Shown here: one piece after another, positions 9,044-17,846 of the stretch
How the letters are laid out: every line of letters begins with the position of its first letter
Position numbering within the stretch: position 1 is the stretch's first letter
Origin: Stigmatella aurantiaca
GTDB lineage: Bacteria > Myxococcota > Myxococcia > Myxococcales > Myxococcaceae
NCBI RefSeq assembly: GCF_900109545.1
Contig: NZ_FOAP01000006.1
Location: 1 to 64,000 of the forward strand
DNA: 64,000 nucleotides
Direction of reading: 5' to 3'
Notes under the pieces: generated by a model
Told to the model about the DNA's origin: nothing
Seen by the model: the letters and a program-made list of their open reading frames with translations, nothing else
The model's database searches: none
Program-made: the position numbers and the translations under genes

Positions 9044-10375
9044 ATGAGCACCCCATTCGAAGCGCGTCTGCGGGCCCTGAAGACCCCTCCCGTCATCTCC
9101 CGCTACTTCTCGGAGGGAGAGCCCGCGGATCGCATGCCTCCCGAGAAGCTGGCCCGGTATCAGCTCGAATCGCTCAAGGCCCTCGTCCAGCGGGCGTATG
9201 AGCACTCCCCGTTCTACCAGGAGAAGATGAAGCAGGCGGGCATCGGCCCCCAGGACATCGAGCGGTTGCAGGACCTGAGCCGGCTCCCCTTCCTGACGAA
9301 GGACGAGCTGCGCGGAAAGCCCTGGCTCCTGCTGACCTGCGACAAGAAAGACGTCGTGCTCGTGCAGGTCTCCACGGGAACCACGGGCGGCGAAGAAATC
9401 TACATGGCGTACACGTGGAACGATTACCTGCTCCACGATCTCTCCCCTCAGTACAAACACCTGTTTCCCGTGGGGCCGGGCGACATCTGCCTGAATGCCC
9501 TGCCGTACGAGATGAGCACCGCGGGGCTCGCCTTCCACAAGACTTTCATGGAGGGCTATCAGGCCACCGTCATCCCCGCGGGCAAGGGGGGCGCGTACTC
9601 CACCGCCACCAAGACGCTCAAGATGGTCCGGGACCTGAGCCCCAACCTCATCGTCACCAGCCCCTCCTGGGCCATCACGCTGGCGGAAGAGGCCGCGCGC
9701 AGCGGCATCTCCCTGCCCAGCCTGGGGCTGAAGAAGATGTGGTTGACCGGAGAGGGGTGCTCCGCCGCCTTCCGGCAGCGCGTGGAGACACTCTTTGGCA
9801 CCACGGCCAATTACTTCTACGGCTCACTCGAGTGCGGGGCGCTCGGCATCGAATGCGATGCCCACAACGGCTACCACCTGACCCAGGCCCACGTCCTCAT
9901 GGAGATTGTAGACCCCAAGACGGGGGTGCCCCTGAAGCAGGGAGAGATTGGCGAGATCGCCGTGACGGCGCTCCTGCGCTACGACAGCCCCGTCATCCGC
10001 TTCCGCACTGGGGACCTGGGCTACCTGGAGACAGCCGCCTGTGCCTGCGGCTCCACCCTGAGCCGCTTCCACCTGCGGGGCCGGGCGTTCGACCAGCTCC
10101 AGTTCCGGGGCAAGGCGCTCTCGCCCCTCCTGCTGGAGGAGTTCCTGATGCGGATGCCCGAGGTGGGCAACTGGTTCCAGTTCGTCATGCCGTCCTCGGA
10201 CAGCGCGCGCATCAAGATCCGCTGTGAGCTGGCAGAGGGCATCCAGGCCTCCACCGCGCTGGCCGCCACGATCGCGGGCCGCATGGAAGAGGCCACCCGG
10301 CTGCCGTTCGACATCGAGTTCGTGGGCCACCTGCCCCGCACGGGCGGCAAGGCCGTCCGCGTCGTCCGCGAGTAG
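9044..10375 (+). CDS. PaaK/F390-synthetase-like AMP-forming ligase 1 of the AHBA operon
   Basis: A 443-residue adenylate-forming enzyme of the phenylacetate-CoA ligase / coenzyme F390 synthetase family. It activates an aromatic carboxylate with ATP. Visible motifs are the P-loop STGTTGGE (about residue 108), FYGSLECG (A5), FRTGDLG (A7), and a CACGSTLSRFHLRGRA segment with the C-x-C-G typical of this family. Length matches PaaK (about 430). The ATG at 9044 was chosen because the protein then starts like its relatives and AAGGAG lies upstream. It is the first gene of a same-strand run with a GriH/GriI pair. The likely substrate is therefore 3-amino-4-hydroxybenzoate (inference). In benzoxazole pathways (NatL2, BomJ) such a ligase joins two aminohydroxybenzoates before cyclisation. 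Confidence 0.85.
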   Translation: MSTPFEARLRALKTPPVISRYFSEGEPADRMPPEKLARYQLESLKALVQRAYEHSPFYQEKMKQAGIGPQDIERLQDLSRLPFLTKDELRGKPWLLLTCDKKDVVLVQVSTGTTGGEEIYMAYTWNDYLLHDLSPQYKHLFPVGPGDICLNALPYEMSTAGLAFHKTFMEGYQATVIPAGKGGAYSTATKTLKMVRDLSPNLIVTSPSWAITLAEEAARSGISLPSLGLKKMWLTGEGCSAAFRQRVETLFGTTANYFYGSLECGALGIECDAHNGYHLTQAHVLMEIVDPKTGVPLKQGEIGEIAVTALLRYDSPVIRFRTGDLGYLETAACACGSTLSRFHLRGRAFDQLQFRGKALSPLLLEEFLMRMPEVGNWFQFVMPSSDSARIKIRCELAEGIQASTALAATIAGRMEEATRLPFDIEFVGHLPRTGGKAVRVVRE

Positions 10376-10401
10376 CCCTTCCCCACAGGAGAAACACACT
10401 C

Positions 10402-11154
10402 ATGATCATCGATGCACATGCCCACCTGTCCCCCACCCCCTTCGGCTCCGCGGAGAACTACCTGGAGATGCTGAAGGAGAGCGGCATCCAGCAGGGCGTC
10501 GTCTGCCCCGGGGGGATGCTGGATGTCCGGAAGATGAACGACTTCGTCTCGGGCCAGAAGAAGCCCGACACGACGCCCAAGAACGACTACGTGAGCCAGT
10601 CCGTCCAGGCCCACCCGCAGCTGCACCCGGTGGCCTGTGTGGATCCATGTGATTCCCAGTCCGTCGCGAAGCTGGAGACGTACCTGGGCCAGGGGTTTCG
10701 CGGCCTGATGGTGTCTCCGCTCGTCCACAAGTTCTCGTTCTCGGACGGGACCATGGAGGAGTTGGCCGCCCTGTGCGGCGAGCACGGCGTCCCCATCATC
10801 TCGCACAACGGCTGGCGGCCGGGGGCCAATACCCAGGACTTCGTCCGGCTGGCCAAGGCATTCCCTCGCACGAACTTCATCCTGGAGCACATGGGGGCGC
10901 ACCCCGCGGACGCGGAAGCGACGGACGCCACGGCCTCCATGGACAACCTCTTCCTGGAGACGTCGCTCGGCGCCCACCTCCACATCGTGGAGACGGTGAA
11001 AAAGGCAGGACCCAACAAACTCATCTTCGGCTCCGAGTATCCCCTCTCCCATCCCGCCGTGGAGATGAAGAAAGTCTTCATGCTTCCCATCACGGATGGA
11101 GAGCGCGAGCGGATCCTCGGCGGGAACATCCGCGGACTGCTTCGCCTCGATTGA
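10402..11154 (+). CDS. Amidohydrolase-2 family protein, candidate benzoxazole cyclase
   Basis: A 250-residue TIM-barrel protein of the amidohydrolase superfamily (amidohydrolase_2 type). The metal-binding H-x-H is present at the start (IDAHAHL). There is a His in ISHNGWRPG and another in LEHMGAHPAD. The usual Asp of the last strand (F-G-T/S-D-Y-P) is replaced by Glu in FGSEYPLS. In nataxazole- and A33853-type pathways an amidohydrolase (NatAM, BomN) converts the ester or amide made by the ligase into the benzoxazole ring. The gene lies between two ligase genes, 26 nt after the first and 24 nt before the second, so the same role is proposed here. This is inferred from context. A plain hydrolase or decarboxylase of the ACMSD type is the alternative. 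Confidence 0.8.
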   Translation: MIIDAHAHLSPTPFGSAENYLEMLKESGIQQGVVCPGGMLDVRKMNDFVSGQKKPDTTPKNDYVSQSVQAHPQLHPVACVDPCDSQSVAKLETYLGQGFRGLMVSPLVHKFSFSDGTMEELAALCGEHGVPIISHNGWRPGANTQDFVRLAKAFPRTNFILEHMGAHPADAEATDATASMDNLFLETSLGAHLHIVETVKKAGPNKLIFGSEYPLSHPAVEMKKVFMLPITDGERERILGGNIRGLLRLD

Positions 11155-11178
11155 TCAGCACCCAGGGGGGATCAAACC

Positions 11179-12417
11179 ATGGCAACACCCAATCGCCTTG
11201 CAGCCATCAACCGCGTTCTGCAGCAGGCTCGTAATTCTCCGTTCTACAAGGAGCGCCTGCCGGCCACACCGCTCCGGAACTGGGAGGAGTTCCAGCGGCT
11301 CCCGTTCACGTCCAAGGAGGATCTGCGCCAGCACTCGCCCCATGGCCTGGTCTGCGTCCCGGCCCAGGAGCTCCTGCAGTACCACGAGTCCTCCGCCACC
11401 ACCGGGGCTCCGGTCTCGGTCTGGTACAGCCGTGACGACCTGACGGAGATCCGCGAGCGGTTCTCCGAGTGGGGCGTCGGGTTCAAGCCGGGGGACCGGG
11501 TGCTCATCCGCTTTCCCTATGCGCTCTCCACCATCGGGCACTTCGTCCACGCCGCGGCCCAGCACCGGCACGCCTGCGTGATTCCCGCCGACAGCCGCAC
11601 GAGTATCACGCCCCTGCCCCGTGTCATCGAACTCATGCGCAAGTTGCAGGTCAGCGTCCTCGCCACCATCTCTCTGTCGGCGGTGATGATCGCCGAGGCC
11701 GCGGAGATGTCTGGGTTTGACCCTCGGCGGGACTTTCCTCATCTGCGAGCCATCTGCTGTGCCGGAGAGCCGTTGACGCTCTACCGGCGCAAGTTCCTCG
11801 AAGAACTCTGGGGCGTGCCTGTGTTTGACAACTACGGGATGACGGAGACGGGTCCCCAAGCCATGGATTGCCATGAGCAGCGCCTCCACCCCTGGCAGGA
11901 ACAGTTCTGGATGGAAATCCTGGATGAGCGGCTCGAGAAGGAAGTGGCGCCAGGGGAGATGGGCTCCCTGGTGGTCACCTCGCTCTCCCCGAGGGCCTCG
12001 CCGATGATCCGCTACCTCACGGGGGACCGGGTCCAGCGCATGGACCAGGCCTGTGGCTGCGGCCACACCGCCACCCTGCGCGTCCGCGGCCGGGCCGACG
12101 AGGCGCTGTGGGTCCAGGGCAAGCCGTTCGATCTCTGGGAGCTGGAGGAGATCATCTACCAGCTGCCCAGCCGCCGCTTCTGGAAGGTGGCCGCCGGCAC
12201 GGACCGGCTGCACTTCACCGTCGAGAAGGAGCAGGAGGGGCACATCGTCTCCCCGGAGCTGCTGGCGCAGCTGGAACAACGTCACGGCGTGCGCTTGACG
12301 GTGGACCTGGTTCCCAAGGGCACCCTCTACGACCGCACGGAGCTCATCTCCTTCGGGATGCAGGGCAAGCCCGTCTACGTCAGCCCGTCCCAGTCTTCGC
12401 AGGAACGCCGCCCGTAA
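11179..12417 (+). CDS. PaaK/F390-synthetase-like AMP-forming ligase 2 of the AHBA operon
   Basis: A 412-residue second adenylate-forming ligase. It has ESSATTGAP (P-loop), YGMTETG (A5), RYLTGDRV (A7) and a CGCGHTATLRVRGRADE segment with Cys-x-Cys-Gly, as in ligase 1. It diverges strongly from ligase 1 elsewhere, so it is not a recent duplicate. The start ATG at 11179 has AGGGGG upstream. Two ligases flanking an amidohydrolase imply two activation steps, for example one for the AHBA unit that forms the heterocycle and one for a partner acid. Which ligase takes which acid cannot be told from sequence. Confidence 0.85.
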   Translation: MATPNRLAAINRVLQQARNSPFYKERLPATPLRNWEEFQRLPFTSKEDLRQHSPHGLVCVPAQELLQYHESSATTGAPVSVWYSRDDLTEIRERFSEWGVGFKPGDRVLIRFPYALSTIGHFVHAAAQHRHACVIPADSRTSITPLPRVIELMRKLQVSVLATISLSAVMIAEAAEMSGFDPRRDFPHLRAICCAGEPLTLYRRKFLEELWGVPVFDNYGMTETGPQAMDCHEQRLHPWQEQFWMEILDERLEKEVAPGEMGSLVVTSLSPRASPMIRYLTGDRVQRMDQACGCGHTATLRVRGRADEALWVQGKPFDLWELEEIIYQLPSRRFWKVAAGTDRLHFTVEKEQEGHIVSPELLAQLEQRHGVRLTVDLVPKGTLYDRTELISFGMQGKPVYVSPSQSSQERRP

Positions 12418-12522
12418 CCGGACGGCGGAACTCACTCCAACCTCTGTCCGCGGCATTTCTTCCTGGCCCCTCTCACGCCGCGGGCGGCCCACATCATTGG
12501 ATTGCCAGGGGAGAAAACACAC

Positions 12523-13761
12523 ATGAACGGCCTGAACATGAATGAAGTCAGCACCATGGAGAAGCGCGAGCGCATTCGCCTGGAACGCATCGAGGGCGAC
12601 CGCAACCGCATCGAGGAAACCAATTCGCTCATCGTCTGGTTCGACACCGCGGGCCTGTCCACGCCGAACGACGGCGAGGGCATGCTGGAGCGCATCGTCA
12701 ACCTGGAATACACCGGCGCCGTCCTCTACCCGGACAACGTGGCCACGCTCGCGCCCGTGCTCCCGGCGCGCATGCTCAAGGTCTACAGCATCCAGCAGCT
12801 CGAGGACCTGGAGCGGCTGCGCTCCATGCCCCAGGCCGGCCAGGAGTTCATCGTGGCCAGCATGAACGCCTCCGTGCTGGAGAAGGCCGCGACCCAGGGG
12901 TTCAAGACCTGCTACCGGGCATACGTGGATGACGGGGCGAGCCTGCACCAGTCCATTCAGGAGGGCGTCCACCACGCCTACCTGATGGTCCGCTTCCGCG
13001 ACCCCACGAACATCCCCCTGGAGCTGGTGATCGCCTCGCTCCAGGCCACGCGCACCGTGCTCATCAAGGAGATCAACTCTCCGCAGGACGTGGATGACGC
13101 CATCGTCACCCTGGGCGTCATGGAGGTCGGCGCCGAGGGCGTCATGTTCTCCCCCCGCTCCCACGAGGTGCTCAGCCAGTTCGTCTCCCGGCTGGCCAAC
13201 CTGAACCGCGCGCAGGTGAAGATCGAGTCCTCCACCATCGTGCGCAGCGTCCCCATCGGCATGGGCTACCGCAGCTGCATCGACACCTCGACGCTCTTCT
13301 CCCCGACGGAGGGCATGCTGGTGGGCTCCACGTCCCAGGGCGGCCTCTTGTGCTGCCCGGAGGTCTTCTTCCTGCCGTACATGGAGCTGCGTCCCTTCCG
13401 GGTGAACGCCGGCGCGGTGCACAGCTACGTGTACAACTTCGGCAACCGCACCGACTACATGAGCGAGCTGCGGGCCGGCTCGCCGGTGATGCTGGTGGAC
13501 CGCTCCGGCAACGCGCGCCGGGCGGCGGTGGGCCGGATGAAGACGGAGGTGCGCCCCTTGCGCCTCATCGAGGCCGAGTTCCAGAGCGGCGAGCGCATCA
13601 ACACCATCATGCAGGATGACTGGCACGTCCGGATCTTCTCGGATGACGCCAAGCCGCTGAACATCACCGAGCTGCGCCCCGGGGACAAGGTGCTTGGCCA
13701 CGTGGCCAAGCCCGGCCGCCACGTGGGCATCAAGGTCGACGAGCACATCATCGAGAGCTGA
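12523..13761 (+). CDS. 3-dehydroquinate synthase II family protein (GriH-type AHBA synthase)
   Basis: A 412-residue protein of the archaeal-type dehydroquinate synthase II family. Near-complete family landmarks are visible: RPFRVNAGAVHSYV, a Y-x-S-E-L-x-x-G segment, the VGRMKTEVRPLRLIEAE block and a PGDKVLGHVAKPGRHVG end. In bacteria this family includes GriH of grixazone biosynthesis, which cyclises and aromatises the C7 amino-ketose phosphate made by GriI to 3-amino-4-hydroxybenzoate. The aldolase gene follows after 33 nt, as in the gri and nat/bom-type pairs. Bacteria make ordinary dehydroquinate with an unrelated AroB, so a specialised-metabolism role is likely. The ATG at 12523 has AGGGGAG upstream; an in-frame ATG at 12541 is possible. 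Confidence 0.9.
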   Translation: MNGLNMNEVSTMEKRERIRLERIEGDRNRIEETNSLIVWFDTAGLSTPNDGEGMLERIVNLEYTGAVLYPDNVATLAPVLPARMLKVYSIQQLEDLERLRSMPQAGQEFIVASMNASVLEKAATQGFKTCYRAYVDDGASLHQSIQEGVHHAYLMVRFRDPTNIPLELVIASLQATRTVLIKEINSPQDVDDAIVTLGVMEVGAEGVMFSPRSHEVLSQFVSRLANLNRAQVKIESSTIVRSVPIGMGYRSCIDTSTLFSPTEGMLVGSTSQGGLLCCPEVFFLPYMELRPFRVNAGAVHSYVYNFGNRTDYMSELRAGSPVMLVDRSGNARRAAVGRMKTEVRPLRLIEAEFQSGERINTIMQDDWHVRIFSDDAKPLNITELRPGDKVLGHVAKPGRHVGIKVDEHIIES

Positions 13762-13794
13762 GCGCGGACCGCTTTACACCTACAGGGAATCGTC

Positions 13795-14658
13795 ATGAGT
13801 GCAATCGCCAAGAGGATCCGCTGGTCACGCTTCGTGGACCGGCGGTGTGGACGGGGAATCATTGTCCCAATCGATCACGGTCTTTCGATTGGGCCCGTGG
13901 AGGGGCTGGACAGTCCAGCACAGGTGGCGCGGTGGATCGGTCATCCAGGCATCACAGGCATCGTGGCCCACAAGGGCATGGTGGAACGGCTCGGAGACCA
14001 GAACCTGCTGCGCGGCGTCGGCATCATGGTTCACCTCAACGGCATGATGTCGCTGGCGTCATCGCCCGATCGAAAGGAACGGCTCACGTCCGTGGAGGCC
14101 GCGCTCCGGCTGGGGGCGGATGCGGTCTCCGTGCAGCTCAACTTCGACGGAACGAACGACGCGCACAACCTGACCCAGCTGGGGGCGGTGGTGGACGAGG
14201 CGCAGCGCTACGGCCTGCCCGTGCTCACCATGCTCTACGACAAGGTCCCCTGCGACAAGCAGGAGGACTGCGTGAAGCGGCTGCGGCACCTGATGCGGGC
14301 CTGCGTGGAGCTGGGAACGGATGCGCTCAAGCTGGCCGCGCCCAGCGAGCTCGCGATGATGCCCGTGTTGCTGGAGGGCATCCGGGAGCACACCTCCGTG
14401 TTCTTCGCGGGGGGGGCCATGCGCTCCGAGGATGAAATCCTCCTGCTGGCGCGGGAGGTGGTGGCCACGGGGGCCACCGGGCTGTGCGTGGGGCGCAACA
14501 TCTTCCAGCGGCCCTCCGCTCACGCCACCCTCACGCGGCTGCAGGAGCTCGTCCTGGGCAACGTCCACACGCCCCAGGCCTCCACGCCCTCCTGGCCGGT
14601 CTCGTCACAGAACGTCCACGTTCAGTGGTCCCAACCGGTGGAAGAGGTCGTGAAATGA
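13795..14658 (+). CDS. GriI-type class I aldolase (2-amino-3,7-dideoxy-heptulosonate synthase family)
   Basis: A 287-residue TIM-barrel aldolase of the DeoC/FbaB (archaeal ADH synthase, GriI) family. It shows [13 protein letters not shown] at the N-terminus, the [12 protein letters not shown] strand with the presumed Schiff-base Lys, [12 protein letters not shown], and a C-terminal VGRNIFQRP phosphate-binding motif. GriI condenses L-aspartate 4-semialdehyde with dihydroxyacetone phosphate to give the seven-carbon precursor of 3-amino-4-hydroxybenzoate. The gene directly follows the GriH-type gene and overlaps the aspartate kinase by ATGA. This trio gives a complete route from aspartyl phosphate to AHBA, apart from the housekeeping aspartate-semialdehyde dehydrogenase. 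Confidence 0.9.
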   Translation: MSAIAKRIRWSRFVDRRCGRGIIVPIDHGLSIGPVEGLDSPAQVARWIGHPGITGIVAHKGMVERLGDQNLLRGVGIMVHLNGMMSLASSPDRKERLTSVEAALRLGADAVSVQLNFDGTNDAHNLTQLGAVVDEAQRYGLPVLTMLYDKVPCDKQEDCVKRLRHLMRACVELGTDALKLAAPSELAMMPVLLEGIREHTSVFFAGGAMRSEDEILLLAREVVATGATGLCVGRNIFQRPSAHATLTRLQELVLGNVHTPQASTPSWPVSSQNVHVQWSQPVEEVVK

Positions 14659-15971
14659 AGCCCACCGAGACCGAAACGCCGATTGGCGGATTGCCGTTCA
14701 AGAGCCGCCGCAGGCCCTTGATCGTCAAGAAGTTCGGCGGCACCTCCGTGGCGAACATCGATCGCATCCGGCGCATCGCGCGCCTGGCGCTCGAGAGCCA
14801 GCGGGAGGGCAACGACGTGGTGGTGGTGGTCAGCGCCATGAGCGGGGAAACGGACCGCCTCCTGAAGCTGGCCCACCAGGTGCTTCCGCTGCCGGAAGGC
14901 CGGGAAATGGACGTGATTGCCGCCACGGGCGAGCAAGTGACGGTCGCCCTCACCGCCCTGGCCATCCAGGCGGAAGGCGGAAAGTCCTCTTCCTTCCTGG
15001 GGCACCAGCTCCCGGTCATCACCGACAGCGCCTTCACCCGGGCCCGCATCCAGTGTGTGGAGCAAGGGCCCATCCGCGAGGCGCTCGCGCGGGGGCAGAT
15101 CGCCGTGGTCGCAGGGTTCCAGGGGGTGGATCCCCGGAACAACATCACGACCCTGGGCCGCGGCGGCTCGGACACCACGGCCGTCGCGGTGGCGGCGGCG
15201 CTCGGGGCGGACGTCTGTGAAATCTACACGGACGTGGAAGGCGTGTTCACGGCGGATCCCCGCGTCTGCCCCGCGGGTTCGAAGCTGAAGTCCATTCCCT
15301 ACGAAGAGATGCTCGAGTTGGCGTCCCTGGGGGCCAAGGTCCTCCAGGTTCGCAGTGTGGAGATCGCCATGAAATACAACGTCCCCGTCCATGTGCGCAG
15401 TTCCTTCTCCGATGAGGAGGGCACCCTCATCGTCCCCCGGGACAAGATGCTCGAGTCCCGGCGGCTGATGGGGCTGGCCTGTGAGAAGGGCCAGGTGCGG
15501 GTGGAGCTCATCGGCGCGGAGTGCCGCCCCGGCCTGGTGGCGGAGCTGACGTATCTCCTGGCGGACCTGAACGTGAGCGTGGACATGCTCTGCCACTCCC
15601 GGGGAGCGGTGGAGAACCCCCGGGCGGACATCTCCTTCACCCTGCCCGAGGGCGAGCTGCGCCGTGCCCAGCCCTCCCTGGAGCAGTTCCTGGGGAAGCT
15701 GGGGGCCACCGGCCTGCAGATCTCCACGGACCTGGCCAAGGTGACGCTGGTGGGCATCGGCCTCCGCTCGGATCCCGGCATCGCCGCGCGCCTGTGCCGC
15801 AGCTTGACCCAGCAGGGCATCCACGTGTCGGGCCTGTCGGTGAATGAGCTGCGAATCAGCTGTCTGGTGGAGTCGGGCGCCGCAGACCGGGCGATCTGCA
15901 TTCTCCACGAGACCTTCGAGCTCGCCGGGGAGGCACCCGCCGAGCCGCTGGCTTCGGCCACGCCGGCCTGA
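14655..15971 (+). CDS. Aspartate kinase (pathway-dedicated)
   Basis: A 438-residue aspartokinase. It phosphorylates L-aspartate, the first step to aspartate semialdehyde. The kinase domain begins with [10 protein letters not shown] (about residue 27) and has the [13 protein letters not shown] and [15 protein letters not shown] motifs. Two C-terminal ACT domains follow (from about residue 275). The start overlaps the aldolase stop (ATGA), indicating translational coupling. An extra aspartokinase in an AHBA operon is expected to feed aspartate semialdehyde into the GriI reaction. Because the ACT domains are retained, feedback control by lysine or threonine may persist unless key residues have changed. 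Confidence 0.92.
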   Translation: MKPTETETPIGGLPFKSRRRPLIVKKFGGTSVANIDRIRRIARLALESQREGNDVVVVVSAMSGETDRLLKLAHQVLPLPEGREMDVIAATGEQVTVALTALAIQAEGGKSSSFLGHQLPVITDSAFTRARIQCVEQGPIREALARGQIAVVAGFQGVDPRNNITTLGRGGSDTTAVAVAAALGADVCEIYTDVEGVFTADPRVCPAGSKLKSIPYEEMLELASLGAKVLQVRSVEIAMKYNVPVHVRSSFSDEEGTLIVPRDKMLESRRLMGLACEKGQVRVELIGAECRPGLVAELTYLLADLNVSVDMLCHSRGAVENPRADISFTLPEGELRRAQPSLEQFLGKLGATGLQISTDLAKVTLVGIGLRSDPGIAARLCRSLTQQGIHVSGLSVNELRISCLVESGAADRAICILHETFELAGEAPAEPLASATPA

Positions 15972-15991
15972 GCGCTCCCCGCCCAGGGCCT

Positions 15992-16022
15992 CGCGCTGTC
16001 CCAGAGCATCCGGGGCAGCGCG
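15992..16022. terminator. Shared hairpin between convergent aspartate kinase and multicopper oxidase genes
   Basis: An 11-bp stem, CGCGCTGTCCC (15992-16002) with GGGGCAGCGCG (16012-16022, one G-T pair), and a 9-nt loop. It sits between the two stop codons. There is no T-run on either side, so termination may be Rho-assisted. Confidence 0.5.
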
Positions 16023-16034
16023 GGGGGGCCTGGC

Positions 16035-17591
16035 TCAGTCGTGGTTCTCGTGCAGCGCTGCGCCCGGATGGACGATCTCCAGCACCTCCATCATCCCTTG
16101 ATCCTCATGGTCCAGGATGTGGCAGTGCGTGACGAACTTCCCGACGTAGCGCTGGTAACGGGTGCGCAGCTTCACGGATTGGTTGGCCTTCACGAAGAGG
16201 GTGTCCCGCCAGATCCCCTTTCCATCGGCCGTGACAATCTGGAAGGGATTGACGTGGATGTGGAAGATGTGGCTCGTGAGCGGCGAGGACGAGACCCGCC
16301 ACTCCTCCACGGCCCCCAGCGTGAGCTTGCGCGGGGGGTTGTCCGGACTGAACGCTTTCCCGTTGATCATGTATTTGACCGGCGTGGACTGAACGTCCAT
16401 GTCGAACCGCGCCTCCTGGGTGCCCGTGAGCTCCTCATTGGTGATGGACTTGAAGGGCGCGTACGGGGCAAGGGAGGCCGTGTCTGGCAAGGGCATGAAG
16501 GAGAAGGAGCCCTCGACTTCGATCCGGGCCAGCACCTTTCGCGTCTCCGCCAGCCCGGTGAAGGACTCCTCGGCGGCCGTCGCCTCGTCGATCAGCAGGT
16601 AGGTCTCTGGCCTGTTGCCCGCCCTCACGAGCACGTCCGTCCGGTAGCCCGGGTGCATCTCGGTCTCGTCTACCGAGTCCAACCGGCCCGTGGCCAGTCC
16701 GTCGTGCGCGATCTGGTAATACGACACCACTGACTGCGGATCCCTCTCCCGGACGAGCTTGAGCCGGAGCGACTCACGGAAGCCCGCGTGGATGAAACGC
16801 CACCGCTGGACTTCGCCCCCCCGCATCTTGATGACGGGCTCGACCATGCCGTTGATGGTGGTCCGCCGCCCCGAGGCATCCCAGCGCCCCTCGGAGAACG
16901 AGGCCTCGAAGTCCTCCACCATGTTGGCCCGCGTGCCGGGCACGTAGGGATCGTTGATCAACGCGTAGGGAATTTGCTGGAAGACAAAAATCCGCTCACG
17001 GGCCGCCCGGATGGCGGGCACCTCGTCGAGCCCCCCGCGGATGATCAACGCACCGGCCATGCCGCTGGAGACCTGAATGGACACCGCCCCGTGCTTGTGG
17101 GCGTGGTACCAGAAGGTGCCCGCCGGATGATCCGAGGGAATCTTGATTTCGTATTCGAACTTCTGCCCAGGCAGGATGGAGAGCATCACGTTGTCCGCGT
17201 TGCCGGCCGGAGAGACGTGAAGCCCGTGGGTGTGAAGGTTGGTGATGTTGAAACCATGCGGGATGTTGGGATCAATCGTTCCCCGGACGGGCTCGGGGGG
17301 AAGCTGGTTGTCCAGCACGATGCGCAAGGTGTCACCCGGCCGCGCCTCGATGGTGGGCCCCACGAGCTGGCCATTGTAGGAGCGCAGCTTCACATCATCC
17401 CATTCCTTGCACCGTCCCTGCTCCAGGGTCCGGCAGATGCGGTTGGTGGCGTACTTGACCACCAAGTCCTGAGAGACATCCTCGTTCTGCTGGGTGGCAT
17501 CCGCCACTCCCGTGGCCAGGACCCCTGCACCCAGTAACAAGGTCCGCCAGTGATTCTTGGCATTTCGTGTACGCGTTGGCTTCAAGCCCAT
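16035..17591 (-). CDS. Secreted multicopper oxidase (CotA/phenoxazinone-synthase-like)
   Basis: A 518-residue laccase-type multicopper oxidase with an N-terminal signal sequence (LLLGAGVLATGVADA). All four copper-binding segments are present: HTHGLH, WYHAHKHG, HIFHIHVNPF and HCHILDHEDQGMM. The last supplies the type-1 Cys-His-Met set. Three cupredoxin domains fit the length. It oxidises phenols, aminophenols or metal ions with reduction of oxygen to water, outside the cytoplasm. The gene is convergent with the AHBA operon, so it is not co-transcribed with it. Multicopper oxidases such as phenoxazinone synthase couple o-aminophenols, which makes AHBA or its derivatives plausible substrates (inference). 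Copper or manganese oxidation is the conservative alternative. Confidence 0.9.
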   Translation of the reverse strand: MGLKPTRTRNAKNHWRTLLLGAGVLATGVADATQQNEDVSQDLVVKYATNRICRTLEQGRCKEWDDVKLRSYNGQLVGPTIEARPGDTLRIVLDNQLPPEPVRGTIDPNIPHGFNITNLHTHGLHVSPAGNADNVMLSILPGQKFEYEIKIPSDHPAGTFWYHAHKHGAVSIQVSSGMAGALIIRGGLDEVPAIRAARERIFVFQQIPYALINDPYVPGTRANMVEDFEASFSEGRWDASGRRTTINGMVEPVIKMRGGEVQRWRFIHAGFRESLRLKLVRERDPQSVVSYYQIAHDGLATGRLDSVDETEMHPGYRTDVLVRAGNRPETYLLIDEATAAEESFTGLAETRKVLARIEVEGSFSFMPLPDTASLAPYAPFKSITNEELTGTQEARFDMDVQSTPVKYMINGKAFSPDNPPRKLTLGAVEEWRVSSSPLTSHIFHIHVNPFQIVTADGKGIWRDTLFVKANQSVKLRTRYQRYVGKFVTHCHILDHEDQGMMEVLEIVHPGAALHENHD

Positions 17592-17846
17592 CCCTGTCTT
17601 GCCTCCACCTGGCTCCAGCCAAGAGGCTGGGGACTGGAACGCTAGGAGTGCTTGAGAAATATTCCAGACGGAGCGCCGTTGAGCATTGCGTACTCAACCG
17701 AGGGAACGTGCGGGAGCGTAAGCTCGGCGCGTGTTCGCTCGAATGCTGATAATGGATTGCCCTGGGGTACGAGGCACCGCCCCTCCCCGCTGGTGCTGCT
17801 TTTTCCCATGGGGAACCCTTGGAGGACCCCCGGAGGGTCACGCACA

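Noticed and set aside
11155-13746. An 863-codon minus-strand frame opposite ligase 2 and the GriH-type gene
   Set aside because: Both sense genes carry complete family motifs. The antisense product has His/Asp/Leu-rich composition typical of shadow frames.
14484-14654. In-frame 5' extension of the aspartate kinase
   Set aside because: It lies inside the aldolase gene in another frame; the ATGA overlap start at 14655 gives the normal kinase N-terminus.
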